NCBI RefSeq assembly: GCF_018613575.1 | Contig: NZ_JAGGPX010000020.1 | Coordinates: 1-64,000, forward strand | Source of the DNA: Planococcus sp. ISL-110 | GTDB taxonomy: Bacteria > Bacillota > Bacilli > Bacillales_A > Planococcaceae | Length of the DNA: 64,000 nucleotides | Reading direction: 5' to 3' | Shown here: positions 44,314-54,700 of the stretch, in pieces | Layout: every line of letters starts with the position of its first letter | Position numbering within the stretch: the stretch's first letter is position 1 | The notes under the pieces: generated by a model | Database searches by the model: none | Seen by the model: the letters and a program-made list of their open reading frames with translations, nothing else | Told to the model about the DNA's origin: nothing | Position numbers and translations under genes: made by a program

Positions 44314-46872
44314 ATGGTTTCCGCCACACAATCCCAGTATTCATTAAATTCAAGAGCGTTAAACGAGGATATCGAAACGTTCCCGCAAGTTCACACAATT
44401 ACTCCTGATATGAAACTAACGCATAAAGGGGTATCCCGCCTCGTAATGATTGACCGTTATTCGTTTAAGGATACGGAGAAAAAGACCCTAAAAGCAGGCG
44501 ATTTTGTTGTCTTGACTGTCAAAGAAGATCCGAAATTCCCGGCTCGTGGCCTTGGCTACATCGTGTCCATCGATCAGCAGACCAACAAAGCGCAGGTTTG
44601 GATCGAGGAAGATTACAGAAGCGCCATCGACAATCCGAAGGAACAAGAAGCAGGTATCGTCAATCGCCCGATCGAAGTGATCGAGAAGCCGCTGGAAGTT
44701 TTTTACGAGCAGATTGCGAGACGCAATGCGACTGGTCTTGCTTCGGTGGAGAAAACTCCTGAAAAACGCCAGGAATGGTTCGAGAAATTCTACCAGCAAT
44801 TGGTCGGATTGAAGTTCATTCCAGCTGGCCGTGTGCTATACGGGGCAGGTGCCGATACGGATGTAACGTATTTCAACTGTTACGTGATGCCATTTGTAGC
44901 CGATTCACGCGAAGGCATTTCCGATCACCGCAAACAGGTGATGGAGATCATGAGCCGTGGAGGCGGAGTCGGCACCAGCGGTTCAACACTTCGTCCGCGC
45001 AACACATTGGCTCGCGGAGTCAACGGCAAATCGTCGGGTTCTGTATCTTGGCTGGACGATATCGCCAAGCTGACACATCTTGTAGAACAGGGTGGATCAA
45101 GACGCGGGGCACAGATGATCATGCTTGCAGACTGGCATCCGGATATTGCAGAATTTATTATTTCGAAAATGCAGAATCCGCGCATTTTGCGCTATTTGAT
45201 TGAAAATACAAAAGATGAGACCATTAAAAAATTGGCTCACGATAAACTGAAATTCAAGCCTTTGACAGAGCAGGAAAATGCGATGTACCAGGGAATCCTG
45301 AACTACCGCGCGATTCCTGGAATGGGTGGATTCAACGAGAAAATCATGCGCGACGCTGAAACGAAGCTGAACGATGGCGGAACTTATACGGTTCACAACG
45401 AAGAATTTTTGACAGGTGCCAATATTTCAGTCACTTTAACCAGCGATTTCATGACAGCTGTCGAAAACGATGCGGATTTCGACCTTCGCTTCCCGGCAGT
45501 GGAGTCCTATTCAAAAGAGGAAATGGCCGTCTACAACGAACAATGGCAGGAAATCGGCGACGTCCGTGAGTGGGAACGTATGGGCCACGGTGTCCGTGTT
45601 TACCGCACGATGAAAGCCCGTGAACTGTGGAACCTGATCAATATCTGCGCGACGTATTCAGCTGAACCCGGCATTTTCTTTATCGATAATGCCAACGAAA
45701 AAACAAATGCGGCGGCATATGGACAAAAAGTCGTTGCCACTAACCCTTGCGGCGAACAGCCATTGGCACCGTATTCTGTCTGCAACCTGGCTGCGGTCAA
45801 CCTGGCCCGGTTTGCAGATCCAAAAACAAAGACAGTCGATTTTGAAGCTTTAAAAGATACGGTTCGCGTCGGCGTCCGCATGCAGGACAATGTTATTGAT
45901 GCAACTCCTTACTTCCTGGAAGAAAACCGGGTGCAGGCACTCGGCGAACGCCGTGTCGGCCTTGGTGTCATGGGACTTGCCGATTTATTGATCTACTGCG
46001 ATAAGGAATACGGCTCGCCGGAAGGCAATGACCTTGTGGATGAAGTCTTCAAGACAATTGCCACGGCAGCGTATGAAGTCTCGACTGACCTAGCAGCAGA
46101 ACGCGGCAGCTTCCCATTCCTTGTCGGCAAAACCGATGACGAAACGGCAGCACTCCGAAAAGCCTTCACCGAAACCGGGTTTATGCAGGGCATGCCGGAA
46201 CATGTACGCGAAGCGGTTCTTGAAAAAGGAATCCGCAATTCGCATTTACTGACAGTGGCACCAACAGGGTCTACTGGTACGATGGTCGGCGTTTCAACCG
46301 GACTTGAACCATATTATTCATTCACATACTACCGCAGCGGCCGCCTCGGCAAATTTATCGAGGTCAAAGCTGACATCGTCCGTGAATACCTGAAGAACAA
46401 TCCGGAAGCCAATGAAGAAAACCTGCCGAAGGCGTTCGTCACGTCGATGGATTTGGCGCCGGAAGCACATGCAGATGTCCAGTGCATCATCCAGCGTTGG
46501 ATCGATTCATCCATTTCGAAAACAGTCAATGCACCACGCGGCTATACAGTCGAACAAGTGGAGGGCGTTTATGAGCGTCTTTACAAAGGCGGAGCAAAAG
46601 GCGGTACGGTTTACGTCGATGGCAGCCGCGACTCACAGGTTCTGACATTGAAAGCCGAAGACAACACTTTTGAAGAAGAGCAACAGCCGGAGGAAACGAG
46701 CAAGCGTCCGATCGTCTTGATCGACACGATTCAGGATCTCCGTTCTACCAATGTCAGCATCGGTTCTGAAGTGGGCGACACCTGCCCGGTTTGCCGTAAA
46801 GGGACAGTGGAAGAAATGGGCGGCTGCAACACCTGCACCAACTGCAACGCTCAACTAAAATGTGGATTATAA
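44314..46872 (+). CDS. nrdJ: adenosylcobalamin-dependent (class II) ribonucleotide reductase
   Basis: An 852-aa enzyme reducing ribonucleotides to deoxyribonucleotides using B12 rather than oxygen. Core motifs are FNCYVMP, GGGVGTSGSTLRPR, NPCGEQPLAPYSVCN (active-site Cys) and LTVAPTGSTGTMVGVSTGLEPY. The C-terminal zinc-finger-like tail, CPVCRKGTVEE and CNTCTNCNAQLKC, likely carries the redox-active Cys pair. AGGAGG precedes the ATG. No cobalamin riboswitch is visible upstream; NrdR boxes are. B. subtilis has no such gene here (yqhO-yqhR instead). Confidence 0.93.
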   Translation: MVSATQSQYSLNSRALNEDIETFPQVHTITPDMKLTHKGVSRLVMIDRYSFKDTEKKTLKAGDFVVLTVKEDPKFPARGLGYIVSIDQQTNKAQVWIEEDYRSAIDNPKEQEAGIVNRPIEVIEKPLEVFYEQIARRNATGLASVEKTPEKRQEWFEKFYQQLVGLKFIPAGRVLYGAGADTDVTYFNCYVMPFVADSREGISDHRKQVMEIMSRGGGVGTSGSTLRPRNTLARGVNGKSSGSVSWLDDIAKLTHLVEQGGSRRGAQMIMLADWHPDIAEFIISKMQNPRILRYLIENTKDETIKKLAHDKLKFKPLTEQENAMYQGILNYRAIPGMGGFNEKIMRDAETKLNDGGTYTVHNEEFLTGANISVTLTSDFMTAVENDADFDLRFPAVESYSKEEMAVYNEQWQEIGDVREWERMGHGVRVYRTMKARELWNLINICATYSAEPGIFFIDNANEKTNAAAYGQKVVATNPCGEQPLAPYSVCNLAAVNLARFADPKTKTVDFEALKDTVRVGVRMQDNVIDATPYFLEENRVQALGERRVGLGVMGLADLLIYCDKEYGSPEGNDLVDEVFKTIATAAYEVSTDLAAERGSFPFLVGKTDDETAALRKAFTETGFMQGMPEHVREAVLEKGIRNSHLLTVAPTGSTGTMVGVSTGLEPYYSFTYYRSGRLGKFIEVKADIVREYLKNNPEANEENLPKAFVTSMDLAPEAHADVQCIIQRWIDSSISKTVNAPRGYTVEQVEGVYERLYKGGAKGGTVYVDGSRDSQVLTLKAEDNTFEEEQQPEETSKRPIVLIDTIQDLRSTNVSIGSEVGDTCPVCRKGTVEEMGGCNTCTNCNAQLKCGL

Positions 46873-46879
46873 AATGACC

Positions 46880-46912
46880 AGCGCGATGGCCCAACAGCCA
46901 TCGCGTTTTTTT
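46880..46912 (+). terminator. terminator of nrdJ
   Basis: CGCGATGGC/GCCATCGCG with a 6-nt loop and seven T. Confidence 0.9.
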
Positions 46913-46956
46913 ATGTTTGAATTTAATGGGAAATAGCCTGTCGGTTCTAAAAGGGC

Positions 46957-47225
46957 GCTTCCGCATTTCTTTATTGTCCAGCTCCGGCAGCCAGATTCTA
47001 GGGTCATAAGCCACTCCAGCTGTGCGGCTGAAGAAACGCCGCTTCGCCGGAGCGTCTTATGCCCGTCGAATCCAAACGGCTGCTTCCGCATTTCTTTATT
47101 GTCCAGACTCCAGCAGCCAGCCCCTCGAGTCGCTTCACCCTTACCAACAATGGCAAAGGCCGCCATTACTGGTAAGGCTTCCAGCGCTTGTCGGGGCTAA
47201 ACGGCTGCTTCCGCATTTCTTTATT
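46957..47225. repeat. two tandem copies of the dispersed intergenic repeat
   Basis: GCTTCCGCATTTCTTTATT occurs three times (about 46960, 47084 and 47206). The first two are followed by GTCCAG. They bound two modules of about 125 bp. The first has an inverted CATAAGCCACTCC...GGAGCGTCTTATG core. The second has CCTTACCAACAATGGC...GCCATTACTGGTAAGG and GCCCCTCG...GTCGGGGC cores. The same edge sequence occurs in the repeat at 16853-16995. No gene lies in this 400-nt gap; open frames here are by-products of the repeats. Confidence 0.75.
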
Positions 47226-47289
47226 AGTTGCTCGATTGTTCCGATATGTTAAAATAATTAAGAATGTGTCAGGGGAAGGAGAAGGTCAA

Positions 47290-47730
47290 ATGCGCGTATT
47301 GGTTCTGAATGGCCCTAATTTAAACCGCCTGGGCAAGCGGGAGAAAGAAGCATACGGAACGTTTACACTGGAAGAGCTGGAGCAGGAGCTGGTGGAGTTT
47401 TCCTATCACCATAATATTGAATTGATTTGCCGGCAGTCGAACCACGAAGGGGAATTGATCGACTGGATTCACGGAGCGGGTGATGAAGCGCTTTCAGGCA
47501 TCGTCTTGAATGCGGGAGCCTATACGCATACGAGTATCGCCATACGCGACGCCATTGCTGCTATCGAGGTCCCAGTAATTGAAGTACATATATCAAATGT
47601 CCACAAACGTGAAGAATTCCGCCACCATTCGTATATCTCTCCAGTTACTATCGGGCAGATTGTCGGGTTTGGACAGGACGTCTACAAATTGGCGCTGCAA
47701 GCATTGATCTTAAGACAAGAGAGAGGATGA
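47290..47730 (+). CDS. aroQ: 3-dehydroquinate dehydratase, type II
   Basis: A 146-aa type II dehydroquinase in the shikimate pathway. It has NGPNLNRLGKREK with the substrate Asn, the active Tyr in EAYGTF, NAGAYTHTSIAIRDA and VHISNVHKREEFRHHSYIS. ATG at 47290 has AAGGAGAAGG; the long upstream frame is in the repeat region. It overlaps the peptidase start by 4 nt. Confidence 0.95.
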   Translation: MRVLVLNGPNLNRLGKREKEAYGTFTLEELEQELVEFSYHHNIELICRQSNHEGELIDWIHGAGDEALSGIVLNAGAYTHTSIAIRDAIAAIEVPVIEVHISNVHKREEFRHHSYISPVTIGQIVGFGQDVYKLALQALILRQERG

Positions 47731-48794
47731 ACACATTGAAACTTCAAAAGTTACGCGCTGAAATGAAGCGCCGGGATGTCGAGGCAATACTTGTCACCAG
47801 TCCCTTCAATCTTCGCTATATCACCGAATTTACCGGAACTGCAGGCCTGGCGATTGTCACGCAGGAGGAAGCGGTTTTCATTACGGATTTCCGCTACACG
47901 GAACAGGCAAACGACCAGATCAAAGAGTTCGAAGTGGTGCAGGCAAAAAAAAATCTGATGGACCAAGCCGTTCAGACCGTCAAATCTTTGGGCATTCATA
48001 CGCTTGCTTTTGAGCAGGATTACATGACTTTTGCTACGGCGATCCAGTATAAAGCGGAAATGGATGCAGAATTGGAACCCATCAGCAACTTGATTGAAAA
48101 GATCCGCATGGTCAAGACGCCTGAGGAAGTTGCCATCCTGAAAGCCGCTGCCAAAATCGCAGATGAAGCCTTTGAGCATATTTGCGGATTTATTCGTCCT
48201 GGGCTTACAGAGCTGGAAGTTTCCAATGAGCTCGAGTTTTTCATGAGAAAACAAGGAGCAACTTCATCGAGTTTCGATACCATTGTCGCTTCTGGACTGC
48301 GGTCGGCGCTGCCGCATGGTGTGGCGACGGACAAAGTCATCGAAAAAGGCGACATGATCACACTGGATTACGGAGCCCTTTACAACGGGTATATCTCGGA
48401 CATCACCCGTACGGTAGCTGTCGGCGAACCTTCAGCGCAGATGAAGAGAATCTATGATATTGTATTGAAGGCACAGCAAATGGGCGTGGAGAAAATCGGG
48501 CCGGGCATGAGCGGCATCGAGGCAGATGCCATTGCGCGCGACTTTATCAAGTCCGAAGGTTACGGGGAAGCATTCGGCCATTCAACCGGGCACGGCATCG
48601 GTTTGGAAGTCCACGAAAGCCCCGGCCTGTCATTCAGATCGGAAACGGTTTTGGAGCCGGGCATGGCTGTAACGGTGGAACCGGGAATTTATCTGCCAGG
48701 AGTTGGCGGAGTCCGCATCGAAGATGATATACTGATAACCGAGTCAGGAAATGAACGGTTGACTAACTCCACAAAAGAGCTTCGCATTTTATAA
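47727..48794 (+). CDS. M24-family Xaa-Pro peptidase (YqhT/PepP-like)
   Basis: A 355-aa pita-bread-fold metallopeptidase cutting next to proline. The metal ligands are in [18 protein letters not shown] (two Asp), [15 protein letters not shown] (His), [10 protein letters not shown] (Glu) and GVRIEDDI (Glu). The N-terminal domain is a creatinase-like half. The aroQ-yqhT-efp order is that of Bacillus. Coupled to aroQ by ATGA. Confidence 0.9.
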   Translation: MNTLKLQKLRAEMKRRDVEAILVTSPFNLRYITEFTGTAGLAIVTQEEAVFITDFRYTEQANDQIKEFEVVQAKKNLMDQAVQTVKSLGIHTLAFEQDYMTFATAIQYKAEMDAELEPISNLIEKIRMVKTPEEVAILKAAAKIADEAFEHICGFIRPGLTELEVSNELEFFMRKQGATSSSFDTIVASGLRSALPHGVATDKVIEKGDMITLDYGALYNGYISDITRTVAVGEPSAQMKRIYDIVLKAQQMGVEKIGPGMSGIEADAIARDFIKSEGYGEAFGHSTGHGIGLEVHESPGLSFRSETVLEPGMAVTVEPGIYLPGVGGVRIEDDILITESGNERLTNSTKELRIL

Positions 48795-48811
48795 CAAACG
48801 GAGGAACTATT

Positions 48812-49372
48812 ATGATTTCAGTAAACGATTTTAAAACAGGTGTCACAATTGAAGTGGACGGCGGAATTTGGCGCGTTATGGAATTCCAACATGTAAAACC
48901 AGGAAAAGGCGCTGCTTTCGTGCGGACAAAACTTCGCAACCTGCGTACAGGAAGTGTCACTGAAAAAACTTTCCGTGCGGGTGAAAAAGTCGCCAAAGCA
49001 CAAATCGACAACAGCAAGATGCAGTATTTGTATGCCAATGGCGATATGCATGCATTTATGGATACAGAGACTTACGATCAAATCGAATTGCCTGAAAAAA
49101 ACATTGAATACGAATTGAAATTTCTTCAGGAAAACATGGAAGTTCAAGTAATCCAGTTCCAGGGAGAAGTGCTTGGCGTTGAATTGCCGAACACGGTAGT
49201 CCTTGAAGTGGTTCAAACAGATCCAGGCATCAAAGGCGATACAGCAAGCGGTGGGTCAAAACCTGCGAAACTGTCAACCGGCTTGTCTGTCCAAGTGCCA
49301 TTCTTCATCAATGAAGGTGATCGCTTGATCATCAACACGACCGATTCTTCATACGTGTCACGAGCTCAATAA
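48812..49372 (+). CDS. efp: elongation factor P
   Basis: A 186-aa three-domain EF-P that relieves ribosome stalling at polyproline stretches. The tip loop [12 protein letters not shown] carries the Lys (about residue 32). The C-terminal part YVSRAQ is intact. ACGGAGG precedes the ATG. It is the last gene before the point where sporulation genes would begin in Bacillus. Confidence 0.96.
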   Translation: MISVNDFKTGVTIEVDGGIWRVMEFQHVKPGKGAAFVRTKLRNLRTGSVTEKTFRAGEKVAKAQIDNSKMQYLYANGDMHAFMDTETYDQIELPEKNIEYELKFLQENMEVQVIQFQGEVLGVELPNTVVLEVVQTDPGIKGDTASGGSKPAKLSTGLSVQVPFFINEGDRLIINTTDSSYVSRAQ

Positions 49373-49378
49373 TAAACA

Positions 49379-49410
49379 GAAGGCCTCTATATTTTAGAGG
49401 CCTTTTTTTA
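49379..49410 (+). terminator. terminator of efp
   Basis: AAGGCCTCTA pairs with TAGAGGCCTT, ending in T7. Confidence 0.88.
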
Positions 49411-49494
49411 AAAAGTCGTCTCAGCTATTTCAAAATAGACTGAAAAAGTCTAAAATGGAATAGAAATCAGTTAAATACATATTAGGGGAGTAGG

Positions 49495-50004
49495 ATGAAT
49501 ATGAAAATTCAAGAAATCCGTGAAATCATCAAATTGGTAGATGGGTCATCTATTGAGGAGTTCTCTTATGAATTTGAAGGCGTCAAAGTCAAAATGAAGA
49601 AAAGTGGTTCGGGCAAGGTCCAGCAAGCCGACAGTTCGTCCGTCCAGCCCCAAGCACCAAAAGCTGTAGAAGCGCCAAGTGCACCAGCACCGGCAAAAGA
49701 ACCAAACGCTGAAGAACTGGTATCGCAGGAAGCGCCGGAAATCCCGGTTGACAACCATGCCGAGTACCACAAAATTCTTTCGCCGATGGTTGGCACCTTC
49801 TATGAGTCGCCATCTCCGGATGAGGCAGCATACGTACAGGCAGGAACAAAAGTGACAGCCGATCAAGTGGTCTGCATCGTTGAAGCCATGAAATTATTCA
49901 ATGAAATCGAAGCTGAAGTGGATGGGGAAATTGCTGAAATTCTTGTAAAAGATGGTCAGCTTGTTGAATACGGCCAGCCATTATTCCTAGTGAAAGCAAA
50001 CTGA
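49495..50004 (+). CDS. accB: acetyl-CoA carboxylase biotin carboxyl carrier protein
   Basis: A 169-aa biotin carrier. The biotinylation motif is VEAMKLFNE near the C terminus. The middle is an Ala/Pro-rich linker ([20 protein letters not shown]). AGGGGAG precedes the ATG at 49495. It forms an operon with accC, yqhY follows. The spoIIIA genes normally just upstream are missing. Confidence 0.95.
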   Translation: MNMKIQEIREIIKLVDGSSIEEFSYEFEGVKVKMKKSGSGKVQQADSSSVQPQAPKAVEAPSAPAPAKEPNAEELVSQEAPEIPVDNHAEYHKILSPMVGTFYESPSPDEAAYVQAGTKVTADQVVCIVEAMKLFNEIEAEVDGEIAEILVKDGQLVEYGQPLFLVKAN

Positions 50005-50021
50005 GGAAAGGGGAGATGGCG

Positions 50022-51371
50022 ATGAAGAAAGTATTGATTGCAAACCGTGGAGAAATTGCGGTCCGTATCATCCGTGCCTGTAAAGAGATGGATATCGAGA
50101 CGGTCGCTGTATACTCAGAAGCAGATAAAGAAGCTCTTCATGTCGAACTTGCAGATGAAGCGTATTGCATCGGTCCGAAATTATCGAAAGACAGCTATCT
50201 GAACTTTTCCAATATCATGTCAGTTGCCAAATTGACAAATTGTGACGGCATCCATCCGGGATATGGATTCCTGGCTGAAAACGCCAGCTTTGCCGAGCTT
50301 TGCGAAGCTTGCGACATCATGTTCATCGGTCCAACTGCAGATGCGATTTCACGTATGGGCACGAAAGACGTGGCACGTGAAACGATGCGCAAAGCAGGAG
50401 TGCCTGTCGTTCCAGGCTCAACCGGAATCGTTGCAAGCGAAGAGGATGGATTGCGCATTGCCGATGAACTCGGATTTCCAGTTATCATCAAAGCGACTGC
50501 TGGTGGCGGCGGAAAAGGGATCCGTGTGGCACATACGCGTGAGGATTTCATCAAAGGCTTGAACATGACACAGAAAGAAGCGGCAGCAGCTTTCGGCAAT
50601 CCGGGTGTCTATATCGAGAAATTCATCGAGGATTTCCGCCATATCGAAATTCAGGTGCTTGCCGATTCCCATGGCAACGCCATTCATCTAGGCGAGCGTG
50701 ACTGTTCTATCCAGCGCCGCATGCAAAAACTGGTCGAAGAAGCGCCATCACCGGCCCTGTCGCCAGAATTGCGCGCTGAAATGGGCGATGCCGCGGTCAA
50801 AGCAGCTTTGGCTGTCAACTACCGCGGAGCGGGAACAGTGGAGTTTATCTTTGATGCCGTCAACCAGAAATTCTATTTTATGGAAATGAACACACGCATC
50901 CAAGTGGAGCATCCGGTTACCGAAATGATTACAGGAATTGACTTGATCCAGCAGCAGTTGAAAGTGGCATCAGGTGAAACACTTGCCTATAAACAAGAAG
51001 ACGTGACGTACAAGGGCTGGTCGATCGAATGCCGCATCAATGCGGAAAATCCGGCCAAGAACTTTATGCCTTCGGCTGGAAAAGTTGATATGTATCTTCC
51101 TCCAGGGGGCTTGGGTGTAAGAATTGATTCCGCTATGTATTCAGGGTATACGATTCCGCCTTATTATGATTCCATGGTGGCCAAACTGATTACGTTCGCG
51201 GATACGCGTGAAGAAGCAATTGCGAAAATGAAGCGCGCGTTGGATGAATTCGTCATCGAAGGCGTGTTTACGACGATTCCGTTCCATTTGAAATTAATGG
51301 ATCACGAAGTATTCAAATCAGGTGATTTCAATACGAAATTCCTTGAGAAATACGATGTACTGGGATCATAA
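50022..51371 (+). CDS. accC: acetyl-CoA carboxylase biotin carboxylase subunit
   Basis: A 449-aa ATP-grasp enzyme carboxylating biotin on AccB. It has the KVLIANRGEIAVRIIRA start, GGGGKGIRVA ATP loop, FMEMNTRIQVEHPVTE and the RDCSIQRR motif. The ATG at 50022 is properly spaced from GGGGAG; the ATG at 50016 touches it. Confidence 0.95.
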   Translation: MKKVLIANRGEIAVRIIRACKEMDIETVAVYSEADKEALHVELADEAYCIGPKLSKDSYLNFSNIMSVAKLTNCDGIHPGYGFLAENASFAELCEACDIMFIGPTADAISRMGTKDVARETMRKAGVPVVPGSTGIVASEEDGLRIADELGFPVIIKATAGGGGKGIRVAHTREDFIKGLNMTQKEAAAAFGNPGVYIEKFIEDFRHIEIQVLADSHGNAIHLGERDCSIQRRMQKLVEEAPSPALSPELRAEMGDAAVKAALAVNYRGAGTVEFIFDAVNQKFYFMEMNTRIQVEHPVTEMITGIDLIQQQLKVASGETLAYKQEDVTYKGWSIECRINAENPAKNFMPSAGKVDMYLPPGGLGVRIDSAMYSGYTIPPYYDSMVAKLITFADTREEAIAKMKRALDEFVIEGVFTTIPFHLKLMDHEVFKSGDFNTKFLEKYDVLGS

Positions 51372-51386
51372 GGAGGAGCTTGGCAA

Positions 51387-51782
51387 ATGGCAGAAAAAAC
51401 GGCACCTTATGTACGCATGAAATCACATGGAGCACAGGATTTGGGCAATATTGAAGTGGCCCCGGAAGTATTGGAGATTATCGCAAGCATTGCTGCAACG
51501 GACATTGAAGGCGTTGCCAGCATGCGCGGAAATTTCGCTTCTGGTGTTGTTGAGCGTTTGGGGAAAAAAGTCCACGGCAAAGGCATCAAAACCGATTTGT
51601 CTGAAGAAGGCTTGGCAATTGATGTTTATTGCGTGATCAATTATGGTGTTTCCATTCCGAAGACCGCTTTAAAGATTCAAGAACAGGTCCGACAGACGCT
51701 TGAAAACATGACCTCACTTCAGACACAAGAAGTGAATGTCCATATTACCGGTGTCAATTTCGAGCCCAAAGCAGCAGAATAA
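51387..51782 (+). CDS. yqhY: Asp23/Gls24 family protein YqhY
   Basis: A 131-aa Asp23/Gls24 domain protein (NIEVAPEVLEIIASIAATDIEGVASM). It is always near accBC in Bacillus, where YqhY has been linked to control of acetyl-CoA carboxylase activity. AGGAGG lies 6-7 nt from the ATG and it follows accC by 15 nt. Confidence 0.9.
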   Translation: MAEKTAPYVRMKSHGAQDLGNIEVAPEVLEIIASIAATDIEGVASMRGNFASGVVERLGKKVHGKGIKTDLSEEGLAIDVYCVINYGVSIPKTALKIQEQVRQTLENMTSLQTQEVNVHITGVNFEPKAAE

Positions 51783-51786
51783 GCAG

Positions 51787-51841
51787 TGAGGCTGTCCTGA
51801 AGACCAAACAATGGCTTCGGGACAGCCTCCTCTTTGTTTTT
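51787..51841 (+). terminator. terminator of accB-accC-yqhY
   Basis: GAGGCTGTCCTGAAG pairs with CTTCGGGACAGCCTC, followed by a T-rich tail. Confidence 0.85.
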
Positions 51842-51989
51842 ACCGGCTAATCCCAAAATATTCCTGCGTGGAACACGAGTTTCGGAGGGCGCTAACGGCC
51901 TATTGACCGAACATTTCAAACATGGAAGTTCAGCCGTAATACCTGTATAATGAGGGATAATTAGCTGTGAAAAGGAGATCGGATATATT

Positions 51990-52379
51990 ATGAAACGACA
52001 CGAAGCACGTGAAAAAGCGCTTCAGACCTTATTTCAATTAGAGGGCACTGAACTGACCATCGATGAAGCCATGGACCATGTAATGGCTGGAGAAAACGAT
52101 AATTTCTATAGTTTGCTGGTGCAGGGCACCCATGCCAATATGGCAGAGATCGATGAAAAACTTGTTGGCCACCTGGAAAACTGGTCGTTGGAACGTCTGC
52201 CGAAGATTGAACGGACGATTCTTCGCATGGCTATCTTTGAGCTGGGCTATATGGAAGATGCTCCGGCGCGCGTCATCATGAACGAAGCCATTGAACTGAG
52301 CAAAACCTTCGGAGATGATAAATCCAGCCGGTTTGTCAATGGGGTCCTTTCGAAGTTTACAGAGGAATCAGCAACTTAA
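51990..52379 (+). CDS. nusB: transcription antitermination factor NusB
   Basis: A 129-aa all-helical antitermination protein acting with NusE (S10) on boxA in rRNA operons. It has [18 protein letters not shown] at the start and [16 protein letters not shown]-type [25 protein letters not shown] precedes the ATG. folD follows by 14 nt. Confidence 0.94.
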   Translation: MKRHEAREKALQTLFQLEGTELTIDEAMDHVMAGENDNFYSLLVQGTHANMAEIDEKLVGHLENWSLERLPKIERTILRMAIFELGYMEDAPARVIMNEAIELSKTFGDDKSSRFVNGVLSKFTEESAT

Positions 52380-52393
52380 TTGGAGGAGTTTAC

Positions 52394-53254
52394 ATGACTG
52401 CAACATTGATTGATGGAAAAGCGGTAAGCCAGAAAATTAAAGTCCAGGTAAAAGAGCGCGTAGAAAAGCTTGCGCAACAGGGAATCATCCCAGGCCTCGC
52501 CGTCGTGCTGGTCGGGGAAAACTCCGCCTCCCTTACATATGTCAAAAATAAGAAAAAGACCTGCGAGGCACTTGGAATGCGCTCTGATCTTCATCAGTTT
52601 GCGGATACGTTGACAGAGCAGGAACTGCTTGCGAAAATAGAGGAATTGAACCGGGATCCGCAAATCCACGGCATTCTTGTGCAATTGCCGCTGCCAGAGC
52701 AAATCGATGAGTTCAAAGTCATTTCGGCAATTAGCCCAGAAAAAGATGTGGATGGCTTCCATCCGATTTCAGTCGGCAATATGATGATTGGCAAAGACGC
52801 CTTCTTGCCGTGCACGCCGCACGGCATCATGGAGCTGCTGTCCCATTACGGCATCGACCCTGCGGGAAAGCACGCCGTGGTGATCGGCCGAAGCAATATC
52901 GTCGGCAAACCGATTGGCCAGCTGCTGCTTCAAAAAGATGCGACGGTAACCTATTGCCATTCCAAAACCAAGGATTTGGCGAAATTTACGACGCAGGCGG
53001 ATATCCTGATTGCTGCGATCGGCAGAGCGAAATTCATTGATCATACATTTATCAAACCGGGTGCGGTCATCATCGATGTCGGCATGAACCGCGACGACAA
53101 CGGCAAATTATGCGGGGATGTCGACTTCGAGGATGTCCAGGAAACTGCTGGCTTCGTAACGCCGGTACCAGGCGGTGTCGGACCGATGACCATTGCAATG
53201 CTGATGGGCAATACATTGGAATCCGCAGAAAAAGGGTTATCAAAGACAAACTAG
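52394..53254 (+). CDS. folD: bifunctional methylenetetrahydrofolate dehydrogenase/cyclohydrolase
   Basis: A 286-aa enzyme interconverting 5,10-methylene-, methenyl- and 10-formyl-THF. It has the catalytic [13 protein letters not shown] (Tyr and Lys), ILVQLPLP, dinucleotide loop [16 protein letters not shown] and [21 protein letters not shown] precedes the ATG. It uses the methylene-THF made by the glycine cleavage genes here. Confidence 0.95.
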   Translation: MTATLIDGKAVSQKIKVQVKERVEKLAQQGIIPGLAVVLVGENSASLTYVKNKKKTCEALGMRSDLHQFADTLTEQELLAKIEELNRDPQIHGILVQLPLPEQIDEFKVISAISPEKDVDGFHPISVGNMMIGKDAFLPCTPHGIMELLSHYGIDPAGKHAVVIGRSNIVGKPIGQLLLQKDATVTYCHSKTKDLAKFTTQADILIAAIGRAKFIDHTFIKPGAVIIDVGMNRDDNGKLCGDVDFEDVQETAGFVTPVPGGVGPMTIAMLMGNTLESAEKGLSKTN

Positions 53255-53284
53255 GTATAAGCATGTAAAATAAAGAGCAATAGG

Positions 53285-53314
53285 GCTGTTTTTCGAAAGA
53301 AAGACAGCTTTTTA
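53285..53314 (+). terminator. terminator of nusB-folD
   Basis: GCTGTTTTTC-GAAA-GAAAGACAGC (one G-T pair, GAAA loop), followed by TTTTT. Confidence 0.75.
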
Positions 53315-53338
53315 AATTCACAGACAGGGGTTGAAAGT

Positions 53339-54700
53339 GTGTCAACCGACCCATACTTAAGTGTCAAAGCGTTAACTAAATACATAAAGAAGAAATTTGA
53401 TGCCGATCCTCACCTTCGCGACGTCTATGTCAAAGGTGAGTTGTCGAATGTTAAAATCCATACCAGTGGCCATATTTATTTTACATTGAAGGACAATGCC
53501 GCACGGTTGCCGGGCGTCATGTTTTCTGCGAGCGCCAAATCGGTTAAATTCAAACCGGAAAGCGGCATGACCGTGCTGATCCGCGGGGATATCTCGGTCT
53601 ATGAAGCATCCGGCCAATATCAATTGTATGCACAGTCCATGCAGGCTGACGGCATCGGTGATTATTACCTGGCGTTTGAACAATTAAAAGAAAAGCTTGC
53701 CAAAGAGGGGCTGTTCAATGCCTCCCATAAAAAGACCTTGCCACGTTTTCCGAAAAGAATTGCGGTGGTGACTGCCCAGACAGGTGCCGCTGTACGCGAT
53801 ATCATCATTACACTCCATCGGCGCTACCCACTGGCAGAAATTGTGCTGTATCCGACGCTTGTGCAAGGGGCTGGAGCGACGCAGTCCATCGTCCAGTCGG
53901 TCCAGGCTGCCAATAAAGGGGATTATGATGTGTTGATCGTTGGGCGGGGTGGCGGTTCGATCGAGGACTTGTGGGCTTTCAATGAAGAAGCGGTGGCACG
54001 CGTCATCTTTGATTCGCGGATTCCGGTCATTTCCGCCATCGGCCATGAAACCGATACGACCATCGCGGATTTTGTCTCAGACCTTCGGGCACCAACGCCG
54101 ACGGCTGCTGCAGAACTGGCTGTGCCGAGCCAGGCAGAACTGCTGGAACGAATTTCAAGCTATCGCAGCCGCCTATACCGGACCGTTTCTGGGACCGTCA
54201 ACCAACAAAAGCAGTCCTTGAACCGATTAACCTCATCTTTTCCTCTGGCCTATCCGGAGCGTCTGTACCGGCCGTTCATTGAACGTGTCGAGCGCGCAAC
54301 TGAGTCGCTGCAGCGTGAATCGCTCCAGCATCTAAAGCGCTCACAGGAACGCTACCGGACGCTGGATCCGCAGTTGAAATCACGCGTGCCGCTTCAACGG
54401 ATCCGCCAGTCGGAAACAGAAGTGACAGAACTGGCAAGAAGACTTGACTATCAGATGAACCAACTTTTGAAGAATCGCACGCAGCAGTTGTCGTCAGCGA
54501 TTCGCACGCTTGATGCGCTGAGTCCGTTGAAAATTATGGACCGTGGCTATTCGATTCCTTATATAGAAGGAGCTGTCGTTAAAAGTGTGTCGCAGGTCAA
54601 AATGGGCGACCGCCTGACCATCACGATGCAGGACGGCACCGTGCAGACGACTGTCAATGAAATAAATCCAGCAAACAGAGGAGACCGAAATGATGGCTGA
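53339..54700 (+). CDS. xseA: exodeoxyribonuclease VII large subunit
   Basis: A 453-aa subunit with an N-terminal OB fold (VKGELSNVKIHTSGHIYFTLKD) and catalytic region (VTAQTGAAVRDII, IVGRGGGSIEDLWAFNEE, SAIGHETDTTIADFVSDLRAPTP, with key D, H and R). A coiled C terminus follows. The start is GTG after CAGGGG. It overlaps xseB by 11 nt. Confidence 0.94.
   Translation: MSTDPYLSVKALTKYIKKKFDADPHLRDVYVKGELSNVKIHTSGHIYFTLKDNAARLPGVMFSASAKSVKFKPESGMTVLIRGDISVYEASGQYQLYAQSMQADGIGDYYLAFEQLKEKLAKEGLFNASHKKTLPRFPKRIAVVTAQTGAAVRDIIITLHRRYPLAEIVLYPTLVQGAGATQSIVQSVQAANKGDYDVLIVGRGGGSIEDLWAFNEEAVARVIFDSRIPVISAIGHETDTTIADFVSDLRAPTPTAAAELAVPSQAELLERISSYRSRLYRTVSGTVNQQKQSLNRLTSSFPLAYPERLYRPFIERVERATESLQRESLQHLKRSQERYRTLDPQLKSRVPLQRIRQSETEVTELARRLDYQMNQLLKNRTQQLSSAIRTLDALSPLKIMDRGYSIPYIEGAVVKSVSQVKMGDRLTITMQDGTVQTTVNEINPANRGDRNDG

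Noticed and set aside
46950-47250. Overlapping open frames on both strands before aroQ
   Set aside because: They are created by the tandem palindromic repeats.
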